Assembly: GCA_965116945.1 (NCBI GenBank) | Contig: OZ220734.1 | Span: forward strand, 2,480,001-2,544,000 | Origin: Plut-88900 sp965116945 | GTDB taxonomy: Bacteria; Chloroflexota; Dehalococcoidia; Plut-88900 | Length of the DNA: 64,000 bases | Reading direction: 5' to 3' | In this document: positions 36,796 to 45,820 of the stretch, in pieces | Layout: every line of letters starts with the position of its first letter | How positions within the stretch are numbered: position 1 is the first letter of the stretch | Translations under genes and position numbers: made by a program | Notes under the pieces: generated by a model | What the model saw: the letters and a program-made list of their open reading frames with translations, nothing else | The model's database searches: none | What the model was told of the DNA's origin: nothing

Positions 36796-36936
36796 GGGTT
36801 CGGGAGGGGCATACAGTCCCCTCTCCCTCGACGAGACCTTTGCATAACTGTCACTCCGATGCCCCGCGAGGAATCTGGGGCGGGGTCCCAATCCCCTCTC
36901 CCTTGAGGGGAGAGGGCTAGGGTGGGGGTGATCCCG
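36796..36936. repeat. REP-like repeat, copy 6 (double)
   Basis: A broken hairpin (CCCCTCTCCCTCGACGAGACC) followed by TTTGCATAACTGTCACTCCGATGCCCCGCGAGGAATCTGGGG and a full CCCTCTCCCTTGAGGGGAGAGGG hairpin with GCTAGGGTGGGGGTGA. Its last bases overlap the 3' end of recF. The same junction (hairpin arm, CCTTT, TAACTGTCA) appears at 42655. Confidence 0.75.
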
Positions 36937-38104
36937 CGCCAAAGTCCAACCTTCCCCCTTCCACCTTGATCAATGTCGCCCGAGACCTAACCCCCTCGTC
37001 GATTCGGTCCAGGTCCGTTGTAGTCAGAATCGCCTGCTCACTCCCGAGCACTGTATCCAGCACCCTACGTCTCCGGGTCTCATCCAGCTCCGAGAGAATA
37101 TCATCCAGCAGCAGGATTGGGTCTTCCCCCGTGTTGGTCTCCAGCAGACTCACTTCCGCCAACTTCAACGCCGCTACAACCGTCCTCTGCTGCCCCCTGG
37201 ACCCGTACAAGCCCGCATCCCGACCCCTTACCTCGAACTGCACGTCGTCCCTGTGAGGCCCTACTACCGTCACTCCCTGCCCAATCTCCCTGTCCACCAT
37301 CGCCTCAAGTCTGCCCCGAATGACTTCTCCCACTGTTGCCTCATCTTCTTCCTCCACTTCCGAGAGTTCCCTGGGATTGGGCAAATACTTCAACGAAAAG
37401 GACTCATCGCTTCCCGTAAGTTCCCCGTAAATCACCGTGCTTGCGTTCGACGTCTCGCCCAGCATCCGCCTACGGGCGATGTGAATATTCACCGCCTCCT
37501 CTATTAAGGGTAGGTTCCACACCCTCAATTGGCTGGACTGGCTGGCCCCTTCCCTGATCGCCCTCAGCAGATGGTTGCGCTGCGTCAGCACCCTGGCATA
37601 ACGCTGCAGCGCCTTCAGATAGTCTCTGTTCATCTGGGAAATGGTGATGTCCAGGTAACGCCTTCTCGAAGACGGGGGCCCTGTAACCAGGTCAACATCC
37701 TGCGGATCGAACATCACCGCATTCAGCGTCCCTACCACGTCCGACGCCCGTCTCGGCACACCGTTCACACGCGTCTGCTTCCGCAAGCTGTAAGAGATCT
37801 CGGCAGCGCCTTCCATCCGCTCTGCCACCAGCCCGACATCCAACCTCGTCCTCTCCCCCTCCCGACTCAACTCTCCAGCGACCCGGGCCGCTGGCAGTGG
37901 GTCCTCCATAGCCCCCCACCCAATCAGCTCTCGATCATTCGAAGCCCTCGCCGACTTCGTAGTAGCCAGCAGGTACACGGCCTCCAGCAAGTTCGACTTC
38001 CCCTGCGCGTTGTCACCCCACAGAATAAATGTCCCCGGCCCCAAAGGTAGTTCCAGGGAAACATAATTCCTGAAGTTGGTGAGCGACAAACTGTCCAGGT
38101 ACAA
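36917..38104 (-). CDS. recF: DNA replication and repair protein RecF
   Basis: A 395-residue SMC-like ATPase that loads RecA at gaps with RecO and RecR. Walker A is WGDNAQGKSNLL (K36), the signature-like region is LYGSRGQQRTVVAALKLAEV and Walker B is PILLLDDILSELD. N-terminal LDSLSLTNFRNYVSLELPLGPG is typical. It is not next to dnaA, dnaN or gyrB, so it is outside the usual origin cluster. The 3' end runs into a REP repeat. Confidence 0.96.
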   Translation of the reverse strand: MYLDSLSLTNFRNYVSLELPLGPGTFILWGDNAQGKSNLLEAVYLLATTKSARASNDRELIGWGAMEDPLPAARVAGELSREGERTRLDVGLVAERMEGAAEISYSLRKQTRVNGVPRRASDVVGTLNAVMFDPQDVDLVTGPPSSRRRYLDITISQMNRDYLKALQRYARVLTQRNHLLRAIREGASQSSQLRVWNLPLIEEAVNIHIARRRMLGETSNASTVIYGELTGSDESFSLKYLPNPRELSEVEEEDEATVGEVIRGRLEAMVDREIGQGVTVVGPHRDDVQFEVRGRDAGLYGSRGQQRTVVAALKLAEVSLLETNTGEDPILLLDDILSELDETRRRRVLDTVLGSEQAILTTTDLDRIDEGVRSRATLIKVEGGRLDFGAGSPPP

Positions 38105-38270
38105 GTGATGCTCGCTTCCAGAGGTGATTGATGTCCTAACACTCTATTGGCTAGCCGTCTAAGCGGCAAGATTTCGGCTCGACTAACCCCCGGGGATTGT
38201 CCACCCCACCCCACGCATGTAATATGTCTCAGCCCCTAACCCCAACCCATCCCACACCGGAGACACAACT

Positions 38271-39026
38271 ATGAAATTCGCAAGATACCGGGCCAATGGC
38301 CGGACCTCCTACGGCATAGTCGACAACGATACCGTTACCGAGATCGAAGGTGACATCTACGGCGACATCGAAACCACCTCCGCCCGACACAACCTCGCCG
38401 ACGTAAAGCTCGTCACGCCCTGCGAGCCTACCAAGGTCCTCGCAGTCGGCCTCAACTACGCCAGCCACCTCGGCGACAGAAAGCAGCCCCAGGTCCCCGG
38501 TATCTTCTTCAAGACCCTCACCTCTCTCCTGGACCCCGAGGGTACTATCATTCTCCCCAGGGACGCCGGCCTCATCGAGCACGAAGGCGAACTTGTCATC
38601 GTCATCGGCCGCCGCGCCAAGTCCGTGTCTAAGGAAAACGCCCTGGACTACATCCTTGGCTACACCGCCGGCAACGACGTCAGTTGCCGCCCCTGGCAGC
38701 GCGGCGACCTTCAGTGGTGGCGCGCCAAAGGCTCCGACACCTTCGGCCCCCTCGGACCCTTCATCAACACCGAGGTCCATCCCTTCAACACCAACCTGGC
38801 CGTACGTATAAACGGTGAGACCGCACAGGAAGGCAACACCTCCGACCTAATCTTCGACGTGCCCACCATCATCAGCTTCATTTCCGCTTCCATGACCCTT
38901 GAGCCGGGCGACGTCATCTACACCGGCACCCCCGGCATCCCCGGCGCCACAAAGGATGGTGACACCGTGGAGGTCGAGGTCGAAGGAGTGGGCGTTCTGC
39001 GCAATTACGTCGCCGACGAGAAATAG
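38271..39026 (+). CDS. Fumarylacetoacetate hydrolase-family protein
   Basis: A 251-residue FAH-fold enzyme. The metal-binding acidic residues lie in GLIEHEGELVIVIGRRAK (E-x-E) and ILGYTAGNDVSCR; the C-terminal GDVIYTGTPGIPGATKDGD is diagnostic. Members hydrolyse or decarboxylate acylpyruvate-like products of aromatic catabolism (for example 2-hydroxyhepta-2,4-dienedioate isomerase). GGAG sits 9 bases before ATG. The following amidohydrolase starts 13 bases after the stop, a likely operon for ring-cleavage products. Confidence 0.92.
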   Translation: MKFARYRANGRTSYGIVDNDTVTEIEGDIYGDIETTSARHNLADVKLVTPCEPTKVLAVGLNYASHLGDRKQPQVPGIFFKTLTSLLDPEGTIILPRDAGLIEHEGELVIVIGRRAKSVSKENALDYILGYTAGNDVSCRPWQRGDLQWWRAKGSDTFGPLGPFINTEVHPFNTNLAVRINGETAQEGNTSDLIFDVPTIISFISASMTLEPGDVIYTGTPGIPGATKDGDTVEVEVEGVGVLRNYVADEK

Positions 39027-39039
39027 GCCAGGGTCGGCA

Positions 39040-40179
39040 ATGATCATCGACTGCTATCCCAGCTCCTTCGCCCAGTGGGACTCCGCCGCCGGATACAAGT
39101 CCAAAGCGGAGAAGATGGAAGTTATCCACCGTGAGCTGGCCGTCCACCACCAGCCCGCCTGGCGAGCCAGGGACCGTGCCCCAGTGGACAACAGCTCTCT
39201 CATCAACCCCGACACCGCCGAACTCACTAACGCCCGCTGGACCCGCCACATGGGTCAGCTCGCGTGGGAATACGAAGGCGAAACCTACGTCAAGCAGTAT
39301 TTCCCTCCCATGCTCCACAACATGGAATGTCCCCCCGAACTCATGATCGCCGAGATGGACTACGCCGGCATCGACTGCGGTATCCTCCACACCCACCCCC
39401 ACAAGGGCCGCTACACCTTCCAGAACGAGTTCCAGCGCAACGTCGTCAACCGCTACCCGGACCGCCTGATGCGCCTCGTAATGGTCGAGGCCCACTCCAT
39501 CCCCGATGACCCCGAAAAGGCTGCTGAAGAAGTAGCCTGGGAAGTCGCCAACTCAAAGAGCCCCTCGGGCATCCAGTTCATGCCCCGCTACTACTATAGC
39601 CCGCCCCTGCATGACCAGCAGGGCCGCCGTGACCCGTGGGACGAGGGCGCCATGCTAACCTTCTGGGATGCAGTCGCCACGCTCGGCATCCCGGTGTTCT
39701 TCACCATGATCGGCAAGGGCCTCGCTGGCCCGAGTCCCTACGGCTCCGCACTCCTGGAGGAGTACATGGACGAGCTCCGGGTCCTCATCCGCTGGATGGA
39801 ACGCTACCCCGACGTCAAGGTCGTCATCACCCACGGCCTCCCCTGGCGCGCCTTCCTTGACGGCGAACGCATCCGGTTCCCCGAAGACATCTGGTCGGTC
39901 TTCCAGTCCCCCCAGTGCCACATGGAGCTTATGTTAACTATCCAGATGGGCGCAATATGGGAATACCCATGGAAAGAGGCCGAGCCCACCATCGAGGAGT
40001 GCGTCAACCGCATCGGCGCCCACAGGCTCATGTGGGGCTCCGACTGGCCCATGGTCGGACGCTACTGCACCTACAAGCAGGCCCTCAACCAGTACAAGCT
40101 CCACTGCAGCTTCCTCTCAGACTCCGAAAGGGCCGACATCCTCGGAAACACTGCCGCCCGAATCATGGGCCTCCAATAA
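39040..40179 (+). CDS. Amidohydrolase-2 family (ACMSD-like) protein
   Basis: A 379-residue TIM-barrel metal enzyme from ATG 39040 (MIIDCYPSSFAQWD). The ACMSD-type features are a central HTHPHKGRY and VVITHGLPWRAF, plus MWGSDWPMVGRYCTYKQAL near the C-terminus with the metal/catalytic Asp. The usual N-terminal DxHxH is replaced by DCYPS, so one metal pair is missing or altered. It probably decarboxylates or hydrolyses an intermediate related to the substrate of the adjacent FAH-family enzyme. Confidence 0.88.
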   Translation: MIIDCYPSSFAQWDSAAGYKSKAEKMEVIHRELAVHHQPAWRARDRAPVDNSSLINPDTAELTNARWTRHMGQLAWEYEGETYVKQYFPPMLHNMECPPELMIAEMDYAGIDCGILHTHPHKGRYTFQNEFQRNVVNRYPDRLMRLVMVEAHSIPDDPEKAAEEVAWEVANSKSPSGIQFMPRYYYSPPLHDQQGRRDPWDEGAMLTFWDAVATLGIPVFFTMIGKGLAGPSPYGSALLEEYMDELRVLIRWMERYPDVKVVITHGLPWRAFLDGERIRFPEDIWSVFQSPQCHMELMLTIQMGAIWEYPWKEAEPTIEECVNRIGAHRLMWGSDWPMVGRYCTYKQALNQYKLHCSFLSDSERADILGNTAARIMGLQ

Positions 40180-40268
40180 CCCGTCCTCCCCTCCGTCATT
40201 CCCGCCTCCGAGCCGGAATCCATACCTCTATGTGAGGCATAGTCAAGAACCCACCTGCACTAAGCCCC

Positions 40269-41075
40269 TTACCGATTCTCACCCAACACCCCACCCATCC
40301 ACCCTGCCAGCTCCCCCTCCTCCAACACCTCAATTCCCAACCCCCTGCCCTGATCCACCTGCTTCTCCGTCGTATACCCATACGCCGCCAGGTAGCAGTT
40401 CACACCCAAACCCATCGCCGACTCCAGGTGCGCGACCTGGTCATCCACAAAGTGAATCTCCTCGTACCCCACCCCCGACACCTCCGTGACTAGCCACATG
40501 TGCACATTCTTGTCCGGAGACCTCCCGACCATGTCTTTTCCCAGTGCGTGTCCCTCAGGTAAGAAGAATCCGTTATGCTCCAGTATCCCGTTGGCAACAT
40601 GGCTCGGCTTGGAAGTCGTGACGAATACCCTGCGCAAATCCCCGTCACGCTGTCTCAGAGCCTCCAACATCCCTCCGTAAAGAGGGTTCCGGTCCATCCA
40701 TCCAAGCTCGTCACGGCCCCTGAACCCCGCCCGATACTTCTGGAACGCCGCCTCTAACCCCGGCCCATCTTCCACCTCGAAGAGACTCAGCAGATCCGGC
40801 AGCCGAGTCTCCAGGGCCTGATCAAAGTCTTCCTGGTCAGCAATCGAGACCCCAAGGTCCAGCAGGTACAGGATCATCACGTAGTCCCGACCGTCCCGGA
40901 TCAGCGGCCTCAACCGGTAAAACCCTTCCCTGAAGTAGTCCGGCACCTCAGACTTCATCGGATCGAACCCCTCACCCTTGGCCTGGACATAAGCTCCATA
41001 CGCCGACACAACACACTCCGCTGCGCTGTCACATATCACTCCGTCAAAGTCCAGGGCTATCACGTTTCGATTCAT
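40269..41075 (-). CDS. HAD-superfamily hydrolase
   Basis: A 268-residue haloacid-dehalogenase-type phosphatase. Motif I is ALDFDGVICDSAA, motif II the Thr/Ser of FVTTSKPSHV, and motif IV IHFVDDQVAHLESA. ATG 41075 (MNRNVIALDF) has AAGGTG at 7 bases and is preferred to a GTG three codons upstream. The large helical cap (about 25-130) has no specific match to phosphoglycolate phosphatase. Substrate unknown. Confidence 0.88.
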   Translation of the reverse strand: MNRNVIALDFDGVICDSAAECVVSAYGAYVQAKGEGFDPMKSEVPDYFREGFYRLRPLIRDGRDYVMILYLLDLGVSIADQEDFDQALETRLPDLLSLFEVEDGPGLEAAFQKYRAGFRGRDELGWMDRNPLYGGMLEALRQRDGDLRRVFVTTSKPSHVANGILEHNGFFLPEGHALGKDMVGRSPDKNVHMWLVTEVSGVGYEEIHFVDDQVAHLESAMGLGVNCYLAAYGYTTEKQVDQGRGLGIEVLEEGELAGWMGGVLGENR

Positions 41076-41190
41076 GCTATACACCTTATGTTGAAGGTCT
41101 TCCTGCCATTGCGTGGATGGGCTTGGTTGACTCCCATCGCACCCCCTATTATCATTAATTCACACTTCGCTCCTCTAGGGGGACAAAAAT

Positions 41191-41433
41191 ATGCCCTTCA
41201 GCGCCTTCATCGGAGGCCCGGGAATAGGATTGCCCGAGATCCTCGTAATCCTCGTTATCGTCGTTATCATCTTCGGCGTTGGCAAGCTACCCGAGATCGG
41301 GGGAGCCTTGGGCAAGGGTATCAGGGAGTTCAGGAAGTCCTCCTCCGAGGTTGAGAAAGTCGTGCAGGACGTCAAAGAGCCCCTCCGCTCTGACTCCTCC
41401 CCGCCCGACCGCAAACCCCACATCCCAGAATAA
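41191..41433 (+). CDS. tatA: Sec-independent translocase subunit TatA/TatE
   Basis: An 80-residue protein with one N-terminal membrane helix (GLPEILVILVIVVIIFGVGKLPE, shown in part as residues 14-35), the FG hinge followed by KLPEIGGALGKGIREF amphipathic helix and a charged tail. This is the pore-forming component of twin-arginine export. GGGGGA precedes the ATG by 8 bases. No tatC is present in the window, so the other subunit is elsewhere. Confidence 0.93.
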   Translation: MPFSAFIGGPGIGLPEILVILVIVVIIFGVGKLPEIGGALGKGIREFRKSSSEVEKVVQDVKEPLRSDSSPPDRKPHIPE

Positions 41434-41463
41434 CAGGGCATCTCTTCCTCGCAACGCGTATCA

Positions 41464-42555
41464 TCACTCCCGGGTTGAGCGCACCCTTAATCCCTCCACA
41501 TCCACCCCGACCTCCAAACCAATCGACACCACCTGCTCCCAGTGCTCCTCCCGCACCGGCACCCCCTCCCGTGACCTGCGCTCGCATTCCAGCTGTGCCC
41601 TTTCCCCTGGGAGCACGATCTCCTTGAAGCCCTCCGCAGTCTTCGAGCCCTTCACATTCCTGATCATCTCGTCGACCTTAGCCTTGAAGTCGTCTAACGG
41701 CTGAAGGCTCCCCACATTCACAGCCATCAGGAAGAACCCGCCCGTCCACGGTTCATCGGGTGTCGGATCGTGGGGAACGCTCTTGCCGGTGGTGCCCCCA
41801 GAGGCGATTCCGGCCAGCACGTCCACGAACAACAGCCACCCCATCCCCTTCGGGCCCAGCGACAATATCGCCCCCAGTTGCTCCGAGTTCCGGCTCATCG
41901 GGTCCACAATCAGTGGGATCGGATCGCCCGTTCGCACCCCGTCCGTCCCGACCAGCGGGTCGCCCGCCATCGGCTCCCCGTCCCTCGCCGAAAGCACCAC
42001 CCGCCCATGTGAAACGGAACTCACGGCCCCGTCGAATATGATCGGCTTCTCCTCTCCCGCCGGCACGACGAAGGCCAGCGGATTGGTGTTGAATATCGGC
42101 TCCCGGCCTCCCCACCCTGCCACCAAAGGCACCCCATTACTCATCGCCAGCCCAATGAAATCGTCGTCCAGCGCCTTCATCGCATACGCCGATGCCATGG
42201 TGAAATCGTTGGTATTCCTCACCCATACCAGCCCAACCGTCGACTCCCTCGCCTTACCAATCGCCACATCAATAGCCCTTGTCGCGGCTATCTGTCCCGG
42301 ACCCCCGTTCCCGTCCAACAGCGCATATGAAGGCCCCTCGCTCACCGTCTCTATATCCGTGCCGAAACGAAGGGCGCCACTCTTCACCCACGGATACACC
42401 AGGTCGATGCATGCAATCCCCTGAGTATCTTTGCCGAACAGGTCTGCCTGCACAAACGGCTCCGCAAACAGCCTCGCCTCTTCATCCGAGGCCCCAAACC
42501 CCCTACCTAGCGCCCTGTACACCTCCCGCAAATAAGTAGCCTTCTCAACCCTCAT
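41464..42555 (-). CDS. Malate/L-lactate dehydrogenase-family (Ldh2) oxidoreductase
   Basis: A 363-residue NAD(P)-dependent enzyme of the Ldh2/MDH2 fold (sulfolactate, ureidoglycolate and malate dehydrogenases). ATG 42555 has GGAGG six bases before it. DLFGKDTQGIACID carries the substrate-binding histidine-equivalent region (here the family's SHG is replaced by TQG), VWVRNTNDFTMASAY the second site, and FNTNPLAFVVPAGEEKP the cofactor loop. The usual NSxHFG reads NTNDFT, so the catalytic His seems to be lost; see findings. Confidence 0.88.
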   Translation of the reverse strand: MRVEKATYLREVYRALGRGFGASDEEARLFAEPFVQADLFGKDTQGIACIDLVYPWVKSGALRFGTDIETVSEGPSYALLDGNGGPGQIAATRAIDVAIGKARESTVGLVWVRNTNDFTMASAYAMKALDDDFIGLAMSNGVPLVAGWGGREPIFNTNPLAFVVPAGEEKPIIFDGAVSSVSHGRVVLSARDGEPMAGDPLVGTDGVRTGDPIPLIVDPMSRNSEQLGAILSLGPKGMGWLLFVDVLAGIASGGTTGKSVPHDPTPDEPWTGGFFLMAVNVGSLQPLDDFKAKVDEMIRNVKGSKTAEGFKEIVLPGERAQLECERRSREGVPVREEHWEQVVSIGLEVGVDVEGLRVRSTRE

Positions 42556-42654
42556 GCATTCCTCCATGGCCAGCACTGGTGCCTTAAGAGGTTAGGTCTG
42601 GCCCTTTCTCTTTCGCCGAGACTTAGCCATTGCCCCAACTTAAGGGGCGGCGCG

Positions 42655-42740
42655 GGCAGGTGTCCATTCCCTCTCCCTTGATAAGGCCTTTCCATAGCTG
42701 TCATTCCGAGACACCGCAAGGAATCTCGGGTGGGGCAATT
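42655..42740. repeat. REP-like repeat, copy 7
   Basis: GTGTCCATTCCCTCTCCCTTGATAAGGCC, then TTTCCATAGCTGTCATTCCGAGACACCGCAAGGAATCTCGGGTGGGG. It has the same internal junction as the copy at 36796. The region 42577-42828 contains nothing else I can name. Confidence 0.7.
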
Positions 42741-42828
42741 GTGATGAGCTTCAACGCCACACGTCCTATCAGCCCATGGACCGCAGGCTTCGCAACGTCC
42801 CCTTGGAAGATGTGATCGGCCCTATCCC

Positions 42829-44148
42829 CTAATGCGCGTGTCCATGCCCATGCCCGTCATCGTGTCCATGACCATGTCCGTGGTGGCCGTCGCCTCCCCC
42901 GCCGCTCACGAACCTCTCCCGACCCCCCAGCTTCACCGTCATCAGCAGCGTCGCCGACGCTACTAACAACCCCGCGGCATAGTAAAACACGTAGTCCATA
43001 CCCCAGTGGTCGTAGATCAGCCCGGCAAATATCGGCGACAGCCCGCCCAGCGCTATTCGCTCAAATGACAATATCCCCAGCATCGAGCCTTGGCTCTCTT
43101 GGTCTACCATGTCCAGTGCCGCAGCAGTCAATATTGGCTGATCGCTATATAGGAAAAGGCCAAGCAATGCTATCAGAGTGGTGAACTGCCACCCCTCCCC
43201 ATAGGGCGCCAACAGGAAGGCAACCGCCGTCATAGCGAGGAGAGAAGGTACTATCACAACCTTCCGGCCTATGCGGTCAGACAGGTAACCCAGGGTAGGA
43301 GTGGACAATATTCCTATGAACACCAACATCCCGATGTAGAACCCGACCCTGATCGTCCCAAACTCCAGGCTCTCATCCATGTAAATCGGAAGGAAAGTCA
43401 CTACCGCCAGGTAGGCCATTCCCCTTAACCCCGCCACAAACATCACCACCCACAGCGTGACGCTCTTCATAAGCTGCTTCGTCATCTGCAGCTGCTCCCC
43501 CACACCCCTCTCCCGGTGCTTCGGCACTCCCTTCGTCCCGATATCCCGGAAGGCCCAGAACACGATGAATGTGAGGGTTAGGGGCACCACAGCATAAATA
43601 CTGATGATCCCACGCCAGCTCATCACCGTCAGGATCGCCCCGGTCGCCAGGGGGCCTATGAAGTCGCCAAGACTTCCGCCTATCCCGTGAAACGAAAGGG
43701 CCGTTCCCGTCCTATGCTCGAAATGGTGCGAAAGAGCTCCCATCGCAGGCAGGTGCCATATGGAACTCGCCACCGACACTATTACCATGCCCACTAGGAT
43801 GATGGGATAAATCGGCGAAAGACCGGTCAGAATCCATCCCAGCCCAAATGCCAGCATGCACAGGCTTAATACCACTCCCCAATACGGCCTGAGCACGTCC
43901 AGGATTATCCCGCTGGGCAGCATCACCAGCCCACCGGCTATCTCCCGGGTAGCCGTTATAGCCCCGACCTGCACCTTATTCAGCCCGAAGGCATCTTGGA
44001 TTTGCGGCAGCATCACCAGGAAACTCTGGTTGAACCAGTGGAATATCCCGTGTCCTCCGCTCAGCCCGGCCAGGATAAAACTTGCCGTTCTCCGAACGGA
44101 CGTGTCCTTTTCGGCGTGATCGAAGGGTGAACCGTGGTGATGAGCCAT
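42829..44148 (-). CDS. MFS transporter with histidine-rich C-terminal tail
   Basis: A 439-residue major-facilitator protein with about 12 membrane spans (GIFHWFNQSFLVMLPQIQDAF, GYLSDRIGRKVVIVPSLLAM and others). The last 24 residues are Gly/His/Asp repeats (GHHGHGHGHDDGHGHGHAH), and the start MAHHHGSPFDH is also His-rich, both cytoplasmic. Such tails bind Ni, Zn or Co in other proteins, so it may export a metal or be metal-gated. Alternatively it is a fosmidomycin-resistance-like efflux pump; substrate unknown. Last chromosomal protein gene before the tRNA. Confidence 0.9.
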   Translation of the reverse strand: MAHHHGSPFDHAEKDTSVRRTASFILAGLSGGHGIFHWFNQSFLVMLPQIQDAFGLNKVQVGAITATREIAGGLVMLPSGIILDVLRPYWGVVLSLCMLAFGLGWILTGLSPIYPIILVGMVIVSVASSIWHLPAMGALSHHFEHRTGTALSFHGIGGSLGDFIGPLATGAILTVMSWRGIISIYAVVPLTLTFIVFWAFRDIGTKGVPKHRERGVGEQLQMTKQLMKSVTLWVVMFVAGLRGMAYLAVVTFLPIYMDESLEFGTIRVGFYIGMLVFIGILSTPTLGYLSDRIGRKVVIVPSLLAMTAVAFLLAPYGEGWQFTTLIALLGLFLYSDQPILTAAALDMVDQESQGSMLGILSFERIALGGLSPIFAGLIYDHWGMDYVFYYAAGLLVASATLLMTVKLGGRERFVSGGGGDGHHGHGHGHDDGHGHGHAH

Positions 44149-44363
44149 ATGCAAGCCCCTTACGTTGGATCAGCTATCGGCCGCAAGAGTTCACGAGTTA
44201 TCCGATGGCGTGCGCTGCATTATATGTGCAAGCCCTTGCTGTTGCCAGCAATCGCATCAGGCGTGCAAATGCAGATCCCCCTGTCGGTCAACGAACCACC
44301 TTACCATTCTCAGCTCTCAATGCTATTATTTGTCGCCGGGCCCAAACCCGAGTCCTTGGTCAC

Positions 44364-44455
44364 GGAGAGGTGCTGGAGTGGCCGAACAGGCGCGACTGGA
44401 AATCGCGTAGGGGGCGTGAGCTCTCTCGTGGGTTCGAATCCCACCCTCTCCGCCA
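44364..44455 (+). tRNA. tRNA-Ser (anticodon GGA)
   Basis: A 92-base class II tRNA. Acceptor stem GGAGAGG pairs with CCTCTCC (44445-44451); the anticodon stem CGCGA/TCGCG encloses CTGGAAA with anticodon GGA, which reads UCC/UCU serine codons. A long variable arm (GGGGGCGTGAGCTCTC) and GGTTCGAATCC T-loop follow. The discriminator is G and CCA is encoded. Its 3' end is the probable integration target of the element that follows. Confidence 0.97.
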
Positions 44456-44551
44456 CTACCCTCTTTTTGCTGGGCCGCTATTTTCCCGATTCACGCTTGC
44501 TCCATAGCTAATAATCCTTTCTCCTTTGCCTTCTGACACCACCTTCATCCC

Positions 44552-44580
44552 TTGGTTACTCGCTTCGAGTGTGGTAATAT
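44552..44580 (+). promoter_or_regulatory. Candidate integrase promoter
   Basis: TTGGTT at 44552-44557 and TAATAT at 44575-44580 with a 17-base spacer, 34 bases before the integrase GTG start, which itself has an AAGGAGG site. Confidence 0.4.
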
Positions 44581-44614
44581 TTGTGGGAATATTCCATGAC
44601 TCAAGGAGGCATCC

Positions 44615-45820
44615 GTGACCCTTTCTGCAACCCGGGTTAAGGCTCTGTGTGAGCCTGGTCGCTATTCCGATGGAGGCGGCCTGCACCTCTTCATCACCAA
44701 AGCGGGACGCAAATCATGGGTTTTGCGCATTACCGTCGATGGACGACGCCGGGATATCGGACTGGGAGGATATCCCTCAGTCAGCCTGGCTAGGGCCCGG
44801 GACAAAGCTACGGAGTACCGTGACGCCATCGCCGAGGGCAGGGACCCCGTGGCCGAAAAGCGTGCACCTGCTATGCCCACATTCAGAGAGGCCGCCCACG
44901 CCGTTCATAAGACTAACAAGCCTCGGTGGCGCAACGCCCGTCACGCGGCTGGATGGATCCAAACCCTGGAGCGCCACGCTATGCCAGAATTGGGCAACAC
45001 GCCCGTGGACAAGATAGACCGAGGAGACGTGCTGCGGGTCCTGACCCCCATCTGGACTACCCGTCCTGAGACGGCCCGCCGGGTGAGGCAACGGATGCGG
45101 TCCGTGTTCCGGTGGGCAATGGCTCATGGGTTCATTGAAACCAACCCTGCGGGCGAGGCCATTGATGGCGCCCTGCCGCCTATGCCGAAGGTGAAGGCTC
45201 ATTTCAGAGCTTTGCCCTACCCGGAGGTCGGAGCAGCATTGAACACCGTTGAAGATTCCATGTCCTCGATGTCCGCCAAGCTATGCCTCCGGTTCCTGGT
45301 ACTGACCGCGGCCCGTTCAGGCGAGGCCAGGGGTGCGACCTGGGATGAGATCGACCTGGAAGGAAAGGAATGGCGGATTCCGTCGAAGCGGATGAAGGCA
45401 GGCATGGAGCACCGTATACCTCTGAGCGAACAGGTGGTTGATTTGCTCAACGCAGCATCCATCCTGCGAGAGGATTCTGGTCTGGTATTCCCATCTCCGC
45501 TGAAGCAGGGTGTGCCGATGTCCGACATGACTCTGACGAAGGTCCTGCGTTCCGTCGGCCTAGCCAAGCGTGCAACCGTCCACGGGTTCCGCAGCAGCTT
45601 CAAGAACTGGACGCTTGAGCAAACGGATACGCCCTGGGTGGTCTCGGAGGCGGCCCTTGCTCACAGCTTGGGAAACTCGACCGAGCAGGCCTATGCCAGG
45701 TCCGACCTGTTCGAGCGCCGGCGCACACTGATGCAGCAATGGGCGGACTACGTAACTGGCAGTTGCGATGGTCGTCGAGACGGAAAGGTAGAACTCGCTC
45801 TCCAGTTGTTTGGTTCCTGA
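44615..45820 (+). CDS. Tyrosine recombinase / integrase, P4 type
   Basis: A 401-residue site-specific recombinase starting at GTG 44615 behind CAAGGAGG. The N-terminal DUF4102 arm-binding domain (YSDGGGLHLFITKAGRKSW...) and the core-binding domain precede the catalytic domain with R234 (LTAARSGEARG), H323-x-x-R326 (HGFRSSF), H350 (LAHSLGN) and nucleophile Y360 (TEQAYARSD); all five are intact. P4-type integrases insert into tRNA 3' ends, matching its position 160 bases after tRNA-Ser. It should catalyse integration and excision of the element. Confidence 0.96.
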   Translation: MTLSATRVKALCEPGRYSDGGGLHLFITKAGRKSWVLRITVDGRRRDIGLGGYPSVSLARARDKATEYRDAIAEGRDPVAEKRAPAMPTFREAAHAVHKTNKPRWRNARHAAGWIQTLERHAMPELGNTPVDKIDRGDVLRVLTPIWTTRPETARRVRQRMRSVFRWAMAHGFIETNPAGEAIDGALPPMPKVKAHFRALPYPEVGAALNTVEDSMSSMSAKLCLRFLVLTAARSGEARGATWDEIDLEGKEWRIPSKRMKAGMEHRIPLSEQVVDLLNAASILREDSGLVFPSPLKQGVPMSDMTLTKVLRSVGLAKRATVHGFRSSFKNWTLEQTDTPWVVSEAALAHSLGNSTEQAYARSDLFERRRTLMQQWADYVTGSCDGRRDGKVELALQLFGS

